From positions 1 to 64,000 of the forward strand of contig UQNE01000006.1 in NCBI GenBank assembly GCA_900542355.1: a DNA stretch of 64,000 nucleotides. The letters are read 5' to 3'. Positions 50,783 through 60,821 of this stretch are shown here, one piece after another. The translations under genes were made by a program, and so were the position numbers. Position 1 is the stretch's first letter, and each line of letters starts with the position of its first letter. The stretch is from an uncultured Bacteroidales bacterium. Lineage in GTDB: Bacteria; Bacteroidota; Bacteroidia; Bacteroidales; Paludibacteraceae. The notes beneath the pieces were generated by a model that saw nothing but the letters and a program-made list of their open reading frames with translations, was not told the origin of the DNA and ran no database searches.

Positions 50783-52460
50783 ACATATCCTCATACTTAC
50801 AGATCCTTATGGCAAGCCCGCCTATGCACCGCGTTTGCGCTATCTGTGTGATTACCTGTCAAATAAGGGATATGACATTGCGGTTTATACAGAGCAGTTC
50901 CAAACACACGACTTCGCTCACGCCTACCCTATATATGAGAAACCGACTTCTCAAAGACCTCTCCATTGGGCACTCCGCACATTTTGGTCTTTGCTCACCG
51001 ATTGGCGCAACAGAAGTTTCTCTAAATGGTTGCAAAAACAGACGATTGGTCAGCATTTCGACATCGTTTTTTGTACCACTTTCTCCACTTTTCCGTTGCG
51101 TGCCGCCGCCGACTTTGCAAGAAGTAGGAACATTCCACTCTTTATAGACATACGCGATTTGGACGAGCAAGTACCTGATGCACAGTATCAATCGCACCGC
51201 CAATGGTGGGCACGACCTTTTCGCAAATGGTATCAGACGGCAAATATCCGTCGTCGCAATCGCATTCTTCCCCGAGCCGATTGTATCACGACCGTATCGC
51301 CTTGGCATGTAGATTTCTTGCAGCGGTTCAATCCTAATGTACATCTCATATACAATGGCTTTGACCCCGCACAATTTTATGCAGAAGATATAGTAAGTAA
51401 TTCATTCTTAATTACTTACATTGGCAAGTTATACGAGTTTCAAGATATATCGCCTATCGAGCGTACTATCCGAGAACTCCACCTTCCCGATGTGCAACTC
51501 AACCTGCACACACCGTACTACAATACTATTCCCATCACGGCTGTAGGAGACGAATTGCGCCGAAGTGGTATGGCACTTGTACTGACGAATCCTGCGGCAA
51601 AAGGGATGATGACCACTAAGTTTTTTGAAGCACTCGGGTGTGAAAAGCCGATTCTCTGCATTCCGTCGGATGAAGGCTGTTTGGCACAGACTATCCGCGA
51701 TACCAATGCAGGGCTTGCTTCGTCTGACCAGGATGAAATCAAAGCCTTCATCCTCGATAAGTACCGCGAATGGCAACGCAACGGCTACACTCATCAAGCC
51801 GTCGTCAACAAGGAGCAATTCTCTCGCCTGCGCCAAGCAGAGCAATTCGAGCAACTGTTGCTCTCTGCCGATACCGACCGCCCATTGCTTACCGATATAT
51901 GCTGGACACTTTATCGCTCCAATACGACTTTCGATTTTCTCAATCAGATAGTCATTTCTCCGCATTATCGTCGTATTAGACGCATATTTTCCACTACAAT
52001 GGGGAAATACATCAACTTACTGATACTCAAACTGTTACATTTCGATTTGCAGCGGTCTTTGGCTTTGCGCTTTATCCGCCATATCGACAACGCAACCCTC
52101 CTGGAAAAGGCACGAACCTTCAGAGATACCTACTTGGAACAGCGCAAAAATACCGAGGTTTTCGATACCATTCAAAGTCGAAAAATCGTTTTGGCTTCCG
52201 GCACCATCGATGTCATTGCGCAGGTTGTAGCAGAGCAACTACATCCCGTTCAGACCTACTCATCACGCATTCTGAAAAACCAACTGCTTGATAAGTTCAC
52301 ATACTTCGATATCATCACCGACAACACTGCCGATATTGCGCTCATCCGTAAAGCACATCGGGCATACATTGTGGTCTATGATGACTTGCCAAGATGGCAA
52401 AAACTGACAAAAGACTTGCATAACACACAGTTTATCTATGTCAACGGAACCAAATACTAA
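50775..52460 (+). CDS. GT4 glycosyltransferase fused to a HAD-like domain
   Basis: Protein of 561 aa with two parts. Residues 1-360 form a GT-B fold glycosyltransferase (family 4): ILTDPYGKPAYAPRLRYLCD at the start, DIRDLDEQ, ITTVSPW, then MTTKFFEALGCEKPILCIP as the donor-binding region. Residues 370-555 look like a HAD domain: LLTDICWTLY (motif I with Asp374, but Cys at the second Asp position), LASGTID (motif II), SRILKNQL (motif III Lys) and ITDNTADIALI (motif IV). HAD domains of this kind often partner UbiA-type transferases, and the next gene encodes a UbiA-like membrane protein overlapping by 23 bases. Confidence 0.82.
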   Translation: MNRHILILTDPYGKPAYAPRLRYLCDYLSNKGYDIAVYTEQFQTHDFAHAYPIYEKPTSQRPLHWALRTFWSLLTDWRNRSFSKWLQKQTIGQHFDIVFCTTFSTFPLRAAADFARSRNIPLFIDIRDLDEQVPDAQYQSHRQWWARPFRKWYQTANIRRRNRILPRADCITTVSPWHVDFLQRFNPNVHLIYNGFDPAQFYAEDIVSNSFLITYIGKLYEFQDISPIERTIRELHLPDVQLNLHTPYYNTIPITAVGDELRRSGMALVLTNPAAKGMMTTKFFEALGCEKPILCIPSDEGCLAQTIRDTNAGLASSDQDEIKAFILDKYREWQRNGYTHQAVVNKEQFSRLRQAEQFEQLLLSADTDRPLLTDICWTLYRSNTTFDFLNQIVISPHYRRIRRIFSTTMGKYINLLILKLLHFDLQRSLALRFIRHIDNATLLEKARTFRDTYLEQRKNTEVFDTIQSRKIVLASGTIDVIAQVVAEQLHPVQTYSSRILKNQLLDKFTYFDIITDNTADIALIRKAHRAYIVVYDDLPRWQKLTKDLHNTQFIYVNGTKY

Positions 52461-53304
52461 TCAGAAATTTGCCGCCAAGCACATTCCGCAATGGGTCTTT
52501 TATGTTCCCTTTGCCTACTATTTCCGCGTGCGTTTGGGTACGATGGCAAAATGGCTATCTTGGATGTTGATTTATATCTTTCCTACATTTTTCTATTCTT
52601 GCCTAATGGCGTCGAATGGGCTGACACCGGCGTTTATTGGCAACTATGTCTTGCTATTGATTGCAGTGTTTACGCTTTACGAAACAGGCTACATAGCCAA
52701 TGATACCTTCGCTACTCAGCGTGAGAAGCAGCCAGCCATACGCCTATACGAACACAATCTGCAGCATTTCTATGCACATTATCGCCTAATCTTTTCATCG
52801 CGTATCTTATTGGTTTTCTGCGCCTTGTGTATTCTTCTCCTATTGCATTTCTCCATGCAATGGTGCATCGCTTGCATTGCCGTTGTTTGTATTGCACCTT
52901 TGTTTTTTGCATACAATCGCATACGCAATCGCTACAATGTTTTTCTATATCCGTTCTTGGTTTTTTCGCGATATCTGCCGTTCTTGCTCCCTTATCTAAC
53001 CACCGCCAATGCCTATTTGGTCGGATGGCTATTCCTCTCTTTTCCGTGTATCAATGCCATTGAGCGATTTTCTATGCCTAAGTATCGATATCGTTTTATG
53101 CAGTATCTCATCCCCGATGAGAAATCAAAATCGCTTTTCCGTGCGGCATACTACCTGCTCATCGCCCTATGCGCTACGGTCATTGCCCTTTGCTCTCATA
53201 GTTCCTTTTTGCCCATAGTTCCTATATATATATTGTGTGTATATCGAATCATTATCTATATCATTACTCGCTTCTACACACCTAAAAATTACTTAAATGG
53301 TTAA
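52438..53304 (+). CDS. Multi-span membrane protein, UbiA prenyltransferase-like
   Basis: Protein of 288 aa with about 8 transmembrane helices. After the second span it carries YIANDTFATQREKQPAIRL, which resembles the UbiA ND-xx-D motif region, although the second Asp-rich block is changed. A second loop (PKYRYRFMQYLIPDEKSKSL) matches the place of the C-terminal polar loop of that superfamily. The overlap with the GT4-HAD gene and the HAD domain there support a UbiA-superfamily assignment, perhaps moving an activated polyprenyl group. Sequence support is weak, so treat the function as tentative. Confidence 0.65.
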   Translation: MSTEPNTNQKFAAKHIPQWVFYVPFAYYFRVRLGTMAKWLSWMLIYIFPTFFYSCLMASNGLTPAFIGNYVLLLIAVFTLYETGYIANDTFATQREKQPAIRLYEHNLQHFYAHYRLIFSSRILLVFCALCILLLLHFSMQWCIACIAVVCIAPLFFAYNRIRNRYNVFLYPFLVFSRYLPFLLPYLTTANAYLVGWLFLSFPCINAIERFSMPKYRYRFMQYLIPDEKSKSLFRAAYYLLIALCATVIALCSHSSFLPIVPIYILCVYRIIIYIITRFYTPKNYLNG

Positions 53305-55012
53305 GGTAAAATCTACATATCAGCAACTGATTCTATGCATTGTCCTGTGGGGTATCTTGTTGATTCCCAATATCTTTGCCTTGGCGTGGGCTGAGTATCT
53401 GCATACCTCTTTCGTCAATACAGCAGGCTATATTTTGCTTACATTGGCTTGCTTGTTTCTCCCCGCACTATTCCTAAGAGCCCGCACCTATTTTATATTA
53501 GAAGGTGTTTTGTGTATATTTTTTGCACCGATAGAAATAGCCAGTCTGCACCTCAATCATCGCTCTACTTCCGATTTGTTTTTGCAATCTGTTTTTGCCA
53601 CCAATCCGCAAGAAGCCTTTGAGGTACTGACTTCTGTCGGATGGTTGTGCGTAATTGTTGTGGTAGTATGGATTGCCTACTTCGTTCTTACCGCTTTCCT
53701 AAAAAACGACTTTCTCATGCCTTCTACTCTGCGAAAAATAGGTTTTGGTGGCGTATTGATATTCTTCGCCGCACTTTATGGTGTTATGTGGTTCAGTGTA
53801 AAGCATACTCTGTTTCAACTATCTTTTGCAGAAGTTTCTACTCGGGCTATGCAGTCAGTTTCAGTAAAGTTCGACAAGATATACCCATACAATATCTATC
53901 GAAGTATCCGATTTATCATCCAAGATTCGCGCAAATCTGCCCGCTTGCAAAGCGAACTAACAGATTTCTCGTTTGGCATACAGCGCAGAGATTCTCTTCC
54001 CAACGAGTTGTACATCTTGTTTATCGGCGAATCATCACGCTACGATCATTGGGCACTTAATGGATACGAGCGCAACACAACTCCCTCATTATCAGCGCAA
54101 AATCACCTCGTCAGTTATTCTTCGGTCTATTCGCAAGCCAACCTGACAATGTATTCAGTGCCTCTCTTGCTTACTCGTGCCACGGCTGACACACCCGATA
54201 TACAATACCACGAAAAATGTATCACCGATGCCTTTTCGGAAGCGGGTTACTACACGACTTTCATCACACGCAACGAAACGACACCGCTCATCCGTAGAGC
54301 GATGAGCGATTGCAACTATTCCTACGCCTTTCCGCAACTCATCGACATCGACTTTGCCAACGATTGCGATAGTTACGATATGGATATGCTCATCCAAGCA
54401 AAAGAGGCATACACCTCATCTGCCGCTTTTATGGTGTTTCACTCTATGGGTAGCCACTACAAATATAGTCTCCGCTACCCCGTCAGCGATAATTATTTTA
54501 CTCCGTCTTTCGGGCGTACCGATGGTTACCAACTTATGAACGAATCGCATAAACAACTGATTATCAATGCGTATGACAACTCCATACGCTATACCGACCG
54601 GGTGCTTGATAGTCTGATTGCTTGGGTCGATACTATGCATATTCCCGCCGTAGTGATGTACATTGCAGACCATGGGGAGAGTTTTTGGGACGATCAACAT
54701 AAGTTTTCAATGCACGGCTCCTACATACCCGTCGAAGCGGAATATCATGTGCCGTTTTTTGTCTGGTATTCAGACGCTTATGCCCAAAAACACGCAGACA
54801 AAATTCAGTCGCTTATTGCTAATCGGCACACGCCTGTTACTTCACAGATTGTCTTCCATTCCTTGTTAGATTTGGCAGATATTCGATCGGCTGCAGATAG
54901 TACACTGAGTATCTGCTCACCATATCTGTCTCCACAAGATACCATCGCCGTCCTTTGTGGAAGCGGCGAATTGTACCAATATACGATATCATCTAACCAA
55001 AGTAAACAATAA
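53297..55012 (+). CDS. Phosphoethanolamine transferase-like membrane protein (EptA/CptA family)
   Basis: Predicted to transfer phosphoethanolamine, or a similar head group, onto LPS or another glycan, with its catalytic domain in the periplasm. The protein is 571 aa. Five N-terminal spans (about 8-175) precede the alkaline-phosphatase-fold domain. The nucleophile motif is LFIGESSRYDHWALNGYERN, with Ser246 where most EptA enzymes have Thr. Zinc-site motifs are seen in MGSHYKYSLRYP, DNSIRYTDRVLD and YIADHGES. It overlaps the preceding gene by 8 bases and is followed 4 bases later by the lyase gene. Confidence 0.85.
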   Translation: MVKVKSTYQQLILCIVLWGILLIPNIFALAWAEYLHTSFVNTAGYILLTLACLFLPALFLRARTYFILEGVLCIFFAPIEIASLHLNHRSTSDLFLQSVFATNPQEAFEVLTSVGWLCVIVVVVWIAYFVLTAFLKNDFLMPSTLRKIGFGGVLIFFAALYGVMWFSVKHTLFQLSFAEVSTRAMQSVSVKFDKIYPYNIYRSIRFIIQDSRKSARLQSELTDFSFGIQRRDSLPNELYILFIGESSRYDHWALNGYERNTTPSLSAQNHLVSYSSVYSQANLTMYSVPLLLTRATADTPDIQYHEKCITDAFSEAGYYTTFITRNETTPLIRRAMSDCNYSYAFPQLIDIDFANDCDSYDMDMLIQAKEAYTSSAAFMVFHSMGSHYKYSLRYPVSDNYFTPSFGRTDGYQLMNESHKQLIINAYDNSIRYTDRVLDSLIAWVDTMHIPAVVMYIADHGESFWDDQHKFSMHGSYIPVEAEYHVPFFVWYSDAYAQKHADKIQSLIANRHTPVTSQIVFHSLLDLADIRSAADSTLSICSPYLSPQDTIAVLCGSGELYQYTISSNQSKQ

Positions 55013-55016
55013 TAAT

Positions 55017-57398
55017 ATGAATAATTTGAAATTATATCTCTCTGTTTCTCTATTGTGGTTGGCTTGTTCCACCCTATCTGCTACCACCTACTACGCCTCA
55101 CCCGACGGATTGGGCAATGGCACAACCTACGCCACACCTTGTAGTTTTTCCGCAGGATTGAACTACCTGCGCCAAGCGGGCGACACGCTCTATCTGCTCG
55201 GTGGACAATACAACTTGGGCAATACCAAAATTACCGACAAGAATGGTACTGCCAACCAATACATCGTCATCTCCGGTTATCCCGGCGAGAAAGCCATTCT
55301 CGACTTCCGCACCACTGCCTACGGCACACGCGGATTGCAGATTGCCAATTCGTGTACCTATCTGCATATCAACTATTTAACGCTCCGTTATTCTGGCAAA
55401 AACAACCTATACAACGAAGGAAGTTATTGTCTTTTTGAGAACTTAGACATCTATGGTTCTGCCGACACGGGCTGTCAGATGAAAGTGGGCGGAAACAACA
55501 TCATCAAGAATGTCGATTCACACGACAATTTCGACTACGAATTGGACAAATCCGGCAATCTTACCGCCTGCGACTTTGGTGGCAATGCCGATGGTTTCGC
55601 CGACAAACAGCATAGCGGTGCCCCGAATCACTACATTGGTTGTCGCAGTTGGAACAACTCAGATGATGGCTGGGACTTCTTCCAACGCGTTACCACAGGT
55701 GAAACCATCATCGAACATTGTGTCTGCTACAAGAATGGCCCTGCCTATTACGATATGCGCAATCACCCTCGTTATCAGACAGATAAAGCATGGTTCGACC
55801 AATTCGCCAATGGCAAAGATGTTACTGATGCCGATGGCAATTCCGTCCGAGTAACCTTGGCTAAGTACCCCAATATGGGAAATGGAAATGGTTTCAAACT
55901 TGGTGGCGGAAGTACCAACCATAATGTGCTGGTTCATCATTGCTTATCCGTAGCCAACACTGTCAAAGGGTTCGACCAGAACAGCGATGCCGGTGCCGTT
56001 CGCCTCTACAACAACACTGCCTACCTTAATAATTCCGACTATAGTTTTTACAACCCTAATGGTTGCTCCTTGGATATTCAAAACTGTATCAGTTTCCAAT
56101 CCAAGAACCGCAATACTTTTGATAATCAGATAGTTAAAATCAACAAGTACAACTCATGGTCAAGCGGTTTCTCCGTTTCCGCTACCGATTTTCTCTCCTT
56201 AGATACCACGGAGATTACCCGCCCTCGTCAAGCCGATGGCAGTCTGTCGGAAGGCACACTGCTACATCTCGCTTCCGGCTCTTCGCTCATCGATGCCGGC
56301 GCAGATGTAGGCTTGCCCTACACAGGCGATGCACCCGACCTCGGCTGCTACGAAACCGATGGCGTACTCCACCCGACTATCGTATGCACATCGCTCAATA
56401 GCGAACAATGGCTGGCTGCAGGCAATGCAATCACACCCATCATATTCCAATGGGGCGGTGCGGCTACTTCTCTCAAATGTAGCAACCTACCGAATGGTAT
56501 TGATTATCAAATAAACAATACCAATCGCACACTTATACTCTCCGGGACACCCACGCAAGAGGGCACACACACCATATACATTCAGACCATATCCGACACC
56601 GACGAAGCCCTATCGCTCACCGCTGTCATCCATGTCAAGAGCAGTCGCGCACACCGTATCGCATACATCACCATGCCTGATAGCCAAGAGGATAACGCAA
56701 TCTTAGATTGGTTGCAGCAAAGCGATTCTATCGCCGTCAGCCCTACCGATGCTTCCGCCGTTGCCACCGATTACTCTGGCTATGAAGTACTGGTCATCAG
56801 CCCCAAACCGTCTAGCAAAGCCGCAGGGTTTGCTGCACTCAAAGGATACAACAAACCTATACTCGTGCTCAAACCCTTCCTCTTTAAGTCTGGTGTTTGG
56901 GATTGGGGAACTGCCGTCAATACACAGGATTTGTCTGTCATCGTAAGCGATACCACACACGCCCTATTTACTGGAATTAACTTCGCTAACTCGCAGGAAA
57001 TCAAACTATTCAACACTTGCAATACCAATGCCGTAACGGCTATCTCCGCTTGGAGCGGCAGTCCGCAGGGTATCATTACTCTCGGCTCGCCCGCCTCACA
57101 GTCTGCTTACACCACCATAGCCGACTTCCCCTCCGGAACAGATCTCAACGGTACCGCTCTACCCCAACGCCTCGTGATGGTAGGTATCTCGGAATATAGC
57201 ACAGCCTACCTAACTGACGATGCATTGCAAATCATCGAAAATGCAATCTACTATCTGTTGGGTATGTCTACACCGCCACGCGATACCTACCTAAAGGAGA
57301 CCGAAATTGTCCCTCAAACTGACAAAATTCTCACTCCGCAAGGTGTGGTTATCTTGCGAGGAAATCAGCGATACAATGTGCTGGGGCAGCGCTTGTAA
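55017..57398 (+). CDS. Secreted right-handed beta-helix protein, polysaccharide lyase family 9-like
   Basis: Protein of 793 aa from the ATG at 55017, with signal peptide MNNLKLYLSVSLLWLACSTL and cleavage after LSA. Residues 25-430 form parallel beta-helix coils with the PL9-type active region ADGFADKQ, HYIGCRSWNNSDDGWDFF and GNGFKLGGGS. PL9 enzymes cleave polygalacturonate-like chains. An Ig-like domain follows (about 450-560), then a ThuA/Rossmann-like region (about 565-755). The C-terminus VVILRGNQRYNVLGQRL resembles a short sorting or anchoring tail common in Bacteroidales exported proteins. It sits in a glycan-making operon, so it may trim the cell's own exopolysaccharide and not serve feeding. 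Confidence 0.8.
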   Translation: MNNLKLYLSVSLLWLACSTLSATTYYASPDGLGNGTTYATPCSFSAGLNYLRQAGDTLYLLGGQYNLGNTKITDKNGTANQYIVISGYPGEKAILDFRTTAYGTRGLQIANSCTYLHINYLTLRYSGKNNLYNEGSYCLFENLDIYGSADTGCQMKVGGNNIIKNVDSHDNFDYELDKSGNLTACDFGGNADGFADKQHSGAPNHYIGCRSWNNSDDGWDFFQRVTTGETIIEHCVCYKNGPAYYDMRNHPRYQTDKAWFDQFANGKDVTDADGNSVRVTLAKYPNMGNGNGFKLGGGSTNHNVLVHHCLSVANTVKGFDQNSDAGAVRLYNNTAYLNNSDYSFYNPNGCSLDIQNCISFQSKNRNTFDNQIVKINKYNSWSSGFSVSATDFLSLDTTEITRPRQADGSLSEGTLLHLASGSSLIDAGADVGLPYTGDAPDLGCYETDGVLHPTIVCTSLNSEQWLAAGNAITPIIFQWGGAATSLKCSNLPNGIDYQINNTNRTLILSGTPTQEGTHTIYIQTISDTDEALSLTAVIHVKSSRAHRIAYITMPDSQEDNAILDWLQQSDSIAVSPTDASAVATDYSGYEVLVISPKPSSKAAGFAALKGYNKPILVLKPFLFKSGVWDWGTAVNTQDLSVIVSDTTHALFTGINFANSQEIKLFNTCNTNAVTAISAWSGSPQGIITLGSPASQSAYTTIADFPSGTDLNGTALPQRLVMVGISEYSTAYLTDDALQIIENAIYYLLGMSTPPRDTYLKETEIVPQTDKILTPQGVVILRGNQRYNVLGQRL

Positions 57399-57469
57399 CG
57401 ACAATCTCGCCTGCTATCTCCGCACATCAACGCTTTGTATATCATTGATTTACTATTACTTATCGCCTT

Positions 57470-58795
57470 ATGGATCTAGTGAAACTGCTGCACCAAGAAG
57501 TTGTCCCCGCCATCGGTTGTACCGAACCGATAGCCGTGGCACTATGCGTGGCAAAAGCCACCGAACAACTACAACACGAACCTACATCTATCGATGTGCG
57601 TTTGAGTAAGAACATCTACAAGAATGCGCTCTCGGTCGGCATTCCCAACACAGGAATGACAGGACTGCCTATCGCCATTGCGCTCGGTGCCACTATCGGA
57701 CATAGCAATAAGCAATTGGAGGTACTTTGCGATGTCTGCCCCAAGGCAGTGGAGTATGCCAAAGCCTATATGGAGCGCACACCTATCCATATCAAGATCG
57801 AACCGCAAGCACCTGATATTCTGTACATTCGCGCAGAAGTAACCGATGGCATCCACTCCGCCCACGCCACCATACAAGGCAGTCATACTCACTTCTGCGA
57901 AGATGCCTCTGTCTGTGCTAATTATTCTGCTTCGCCAACCAATGCGCCCGCGAAAGTACCGGCAACAGATGCTCTGACGATGCGCCAAGTGTACGATTTT
58001 GCGATGACGGTCAATCTATCCGAAGTGCGTTGGCTCTTAGAAGGTGCAGAGATAAATATCAATGCCGCCAAACAATCGTTCGAAGGCAACTACGGACACG
58101 GATTGGGCAAACTCTTGCAAACACAGCGTAAGCGTAAGTGTATGCCCGCTTGTCGCAATCTCTTGCCCGCTATCTTTGGTAACACACTGTTTACCAAGAT
58201 ATTAAGTTACACAAGCGGTGCCTGCGATGCGCGTATGTCAGGAGCAATGGTGCCGGTGATGTCCAATTCGGGGTCGGGCAATCAGGGGATTTCCTGCTCA
58301 GTACCCGTCTATATCTACGCCAAGGAAAACAACTGCTCCGAAGAACAGATGATTCGTGCCTTAACGCTTAGTAATCTGACGGTTATCTATATCAAGCAGT
58401 CGCTCGGTAGGCTCTCGGCTTTGTGTGGTTGCGTAGTGGCAGCCACCGGTTCAGCAGTAGGTATCACCTGCCTAATGGGTGGTACATACACCGAGATCAC
58501 CTACGCCATCAAGAATATGATTGCTAATATCTCAGGTATGATTTGCGATGGTGCCAAACCCGGTTGTGCGCTCAAGGTTACCAACGGTGTCAGCACGGCG
58601 ATTCTCTCCGCCTCATTGGCTATGCAGCACTCCTACGCCGATGCCACAGAGGGGATCGTAGAGGACGACATCGACCGCACCATCCACAATCTGACACGCA
58701 TCGGACGAGAAGGAATGACGCAAACCGATGACCTCATCTTAGACATCATGCTCCATAAGCAACCCGCCGACAACCAAAATCAGAACAATCGATAA
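57470..58795 (+). CDS. L-cysteine desulfidase-like / UPF0597 family (L-serine dehydratase relative)
   Basis: Cytosolic iron-sulfur lyase family; E. coli CyuA (YhaM) degrades cysteine to pyruvate, ammonia and sulfide. The protein is 441 aa. Conserved cysteine motifs are IGCTEPIAVALCVA near the N-terminus, SALCGCVVAATGSAVG and GMICDGAKPGCALKV near the C-terminus, plus MSNSGSGNQGI. All cysteines expected for a 4Fe-4S site appear present. The gene starts 71 bases after the lyase gene and ends 16 bases before the LRR gene. It is metabolically unrelated to the glycan genes around it. Confidence 0.88.
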   Translation: MDLVKLLHQEVVPAIGCTEPIAVALCVAKATEQLQHEPTSIDVRLSKNIYKNALSVGIPNTGMTGLPIAIALGATIGHSNKQLEVLCDVCPKAVEYAKAYMERTPIHIKIEPQAPDILYIRAEVTDGIHSAHATIQGSHTHFCEDASVCANYSASPTNAPAKVPATDALTMRQVYDFAMTVNLSEVRWLLEGAEININAAKQSFEGNYGHGLGKLLQTQRKRKCMPACRNLLPAIFGNTLFTKILSYTSGACDARMSGAMVPVMSNSGSGNQGISCSVPVYIYAKENNCSEEQMIRALTLSNLTVIYIKQSLGRLSALCGCVVAATGSAVGITCLMGGTYTEITYAIKNMIANISGMICDGAKPGCALKVTNGVSTAILSASLAMQHSYADATEGIVEDDIDRTIHNLTRIGREGMTQTDDLILDIMLHKQPADNQNQNNR

Positions 58796-58811
58796 CGAAC
58801 AAACAACCTAT

Positions 58812-60584
58812 ATGAAACACTTTTTCAATCTACTGACACTATTGTGCTTTGCCCTATATGCGCAAGCAGAAACCGCTGTCTATCAAGAAGTTAACTACAC
58901 CATCGACCCCGATTATCTCACTGCCGAGGTTACGCTCAACCCACAGGTTTCGGGCGAACTCTACATCCCTGACGAGATCACGGTCGGACAAGACACCTAT
59001 CGCGTAACCACAATTGGCGAAAAAGCCTTCAAAGGCTGCAAGAACCTCACCGATATAGTCCTTCCACCCACTATCGAGCGTATCTATCGCAGTGCTTTCG
59101 ACGGAACGGGTATCATGCTCGACAAGACCAAATGGACAGATGGGGCTTTGTACATCGATAGTTGCCTCATCGCTACCGACAAGACTATCAAAGGCAAGTT
59201 TATCATCCCCGAAGGCACACGCCTCATTGCAGCCGGTGCTTTCCAAGGCAACAAAACCCTCACTCGCGTGGAGTTCCCCGCCTCAGTTAAGCGTATCGAC
59301 CACGAGACTTTCCGCGATTGCAAAAACCTGACACGCGCCATTATCCCGCTTACTATCACCGAGATAGGCGAAGATGCTTTCACCAATTCAGGTATCTGGA
59401 ACAACGAGAAGAAGTGGAAAAAAGGCGGTTTGTACATCGATGGTTGTCTCATTGCCGTCAATGATAATGTCCCCGCCAAGTTCATCTTCAAAAATAAAGT
59501 CCCTACCCGCCTAATCGCTGCCGGTGCATTCGCTAATAACAAGAAAATCAAGTCGGTAGTCATCCCCAACGGCATAACCGAGATACCGGCTGCCGCTTTC
59601 TACAAGTGCGAGAACCTTACTGATGTTGTAATCCCCGCCACGGTAAAGCGTGTAGGTAATTTCGCTTTCTATGGTTGTACACTGCTCCGCGAAGCCACCC
59701 TGCCTACCGACATCGATTATCTGGGCATGGGTGCCTTCTATGGCTGCGAGAACCTCCGCAAACAAACGCTCTCCAACCGCCTGACAATCATCCCGCAAGG
59801 CTGTTTCTACCTTTGCCGCTCCATTCAAAAACTCACCTTCCCTGAGCACCTGCGCAAGATTGACAATGGTGCTTTCACCGGCTGCTCGTCCTTAGAGGAT
59901 GTCGATCTACCCGCCTCGCTCAAAGAGATTGGTGAGATGGCATTTGCCGGCTGTGCGAAATTCGTAGAGATTCGCATTCCCGAACAAGTGAGCAGTCTGA
60001 GCAAAGGCGTATTCACTGCCTGCACCCACCTGCGCAAGATTACGCTGACCGATGGCACTTATGCCATTGGAGATGAGGCGTTTAAGGGGTGTGTTACTTT
60101 GGAGAACATCAACATTCCTAAGTCAACCTACCGTATCGGCAAATATGCGTTTCAGAACTGTCTCCAACTCCGCAATATCTATCTTGTGGATCATATTCAT
60201 TTGCTCGAAGAAGGTGCCTTCCAAGAGTGCAAGATGTTAGAAGAGATTGTCCTTCCCGCTTCGCTTACGGTGCTGAGCAAAGGTGCATTGGCGCAATGCG
60301 TCAGCCTGCGCAATGTTAAGTTCAATGAGAAACTGCGCATCATCGAGGATGGCGCATTATATGAGTGCCGCCAACTGCGCGAAGTAGTACTTACCGATAG
60401 CGTGCAAATCATTGGAGATGAGGCGTTTATGAATTGTAAGAACCTCCGAAAAGTAGTATTCCCCGAAGGCTTGAAAAAGGTCGGTGCATCGGCTTTCAAA
60501 GACTGCGAAAGCCTTGCCGTCCCTCTCTTGCCCCCCACGGCTCAAATCGGTAAAAACGCCTTCAAAGGGTGCAAAAGCAAATAG
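58812..60584 (+). CDS. BspA-type leucine-rich repeat protein
   Basis: Exported protein of 590 aa with signal peptide MKHFFNLLTLLCFALYAQA. It consists of about 20 repeats of roughly 23 residues of the LRR_5 type, for example IGEKAFKGCKNLTDIVLPP and AFYKCENLTDVVIPATVKRV. Such proteins are found on the surface of oral and gut Bacteroidales and bind host or bacterial surface partners. No lipobox, LPXTG or clear T9SS tail is visible, so the mode of surface display is unknown. It is the last gene of the run. Confidence 0.92.
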   Translation: MKHFFNLLTLLCFALYAQAETAVYQEVNYTIDPDYLTAEVTLNPQVSGELYIPDEITVGQDTYRVTTIGEKAFKGCKNLTDIVLPPTIERIYRSAFDGTGIMLDKTKWTDGALYIDSCLIATDKTIKGKFIIPEGTRLIAAGAFQGNKTLTRVEFPASVKRIDHETFRDCKNLTRAIIPLTITEIGEDAFTNSGIWNNEKKWKKGGLYIDGCLIAVNDNVPAKFIFKNKVPTRLIAAGAFANNKKIKSVVIPNGITEIPAAAFYKCENLTDVVIPATVKRVGNFAFYGCTLLREATLPTDIDYLGMGAFYGCENLRKQTLSNRLTIIPQGCFYLCRSIQKLTFPEHLRKIDNGAFTGCSSLEDVDLPASLKEIGEMAFAGCAKFVEIRIPEQVSSLSKGVFTACTHLRKITLTDGTYAIGDEAFKGCVTLENINIPKSTYRIGKYAFQNCLQLRNIYLVDHIHLLEEGAFQECKMLEEIVLPASLTVLSKGALAQCVSLRNVKFNEKLRIIEDGALYECRQLREVVLTDSVQIIGDEAFMNCKNLRKVVFPEGLKKVGASAFKDCESLAVPLLPPTAQIGKNAFKGCKSK

Positions 60585-60821
60585 TTCTATTCTTATAATT
60601 GTCCATTCTCACTGCTGGATTTATTATCTGCTATATAATCCCATTTATTATTGCGTAACAGATTTTTTTGCTACTTGTTGCCAACCAACCTTAGCCAATC
60701 CATTTTGCCGATTGAGTAAGGCTACGGCACCCAATCGGCAAAATACATTCACGCCCCAAATAAGACTGACCGATTTTTCGTCTTAGAATTGGATATTTGA
60801 AAACGCTTAGCGAATTACAAT

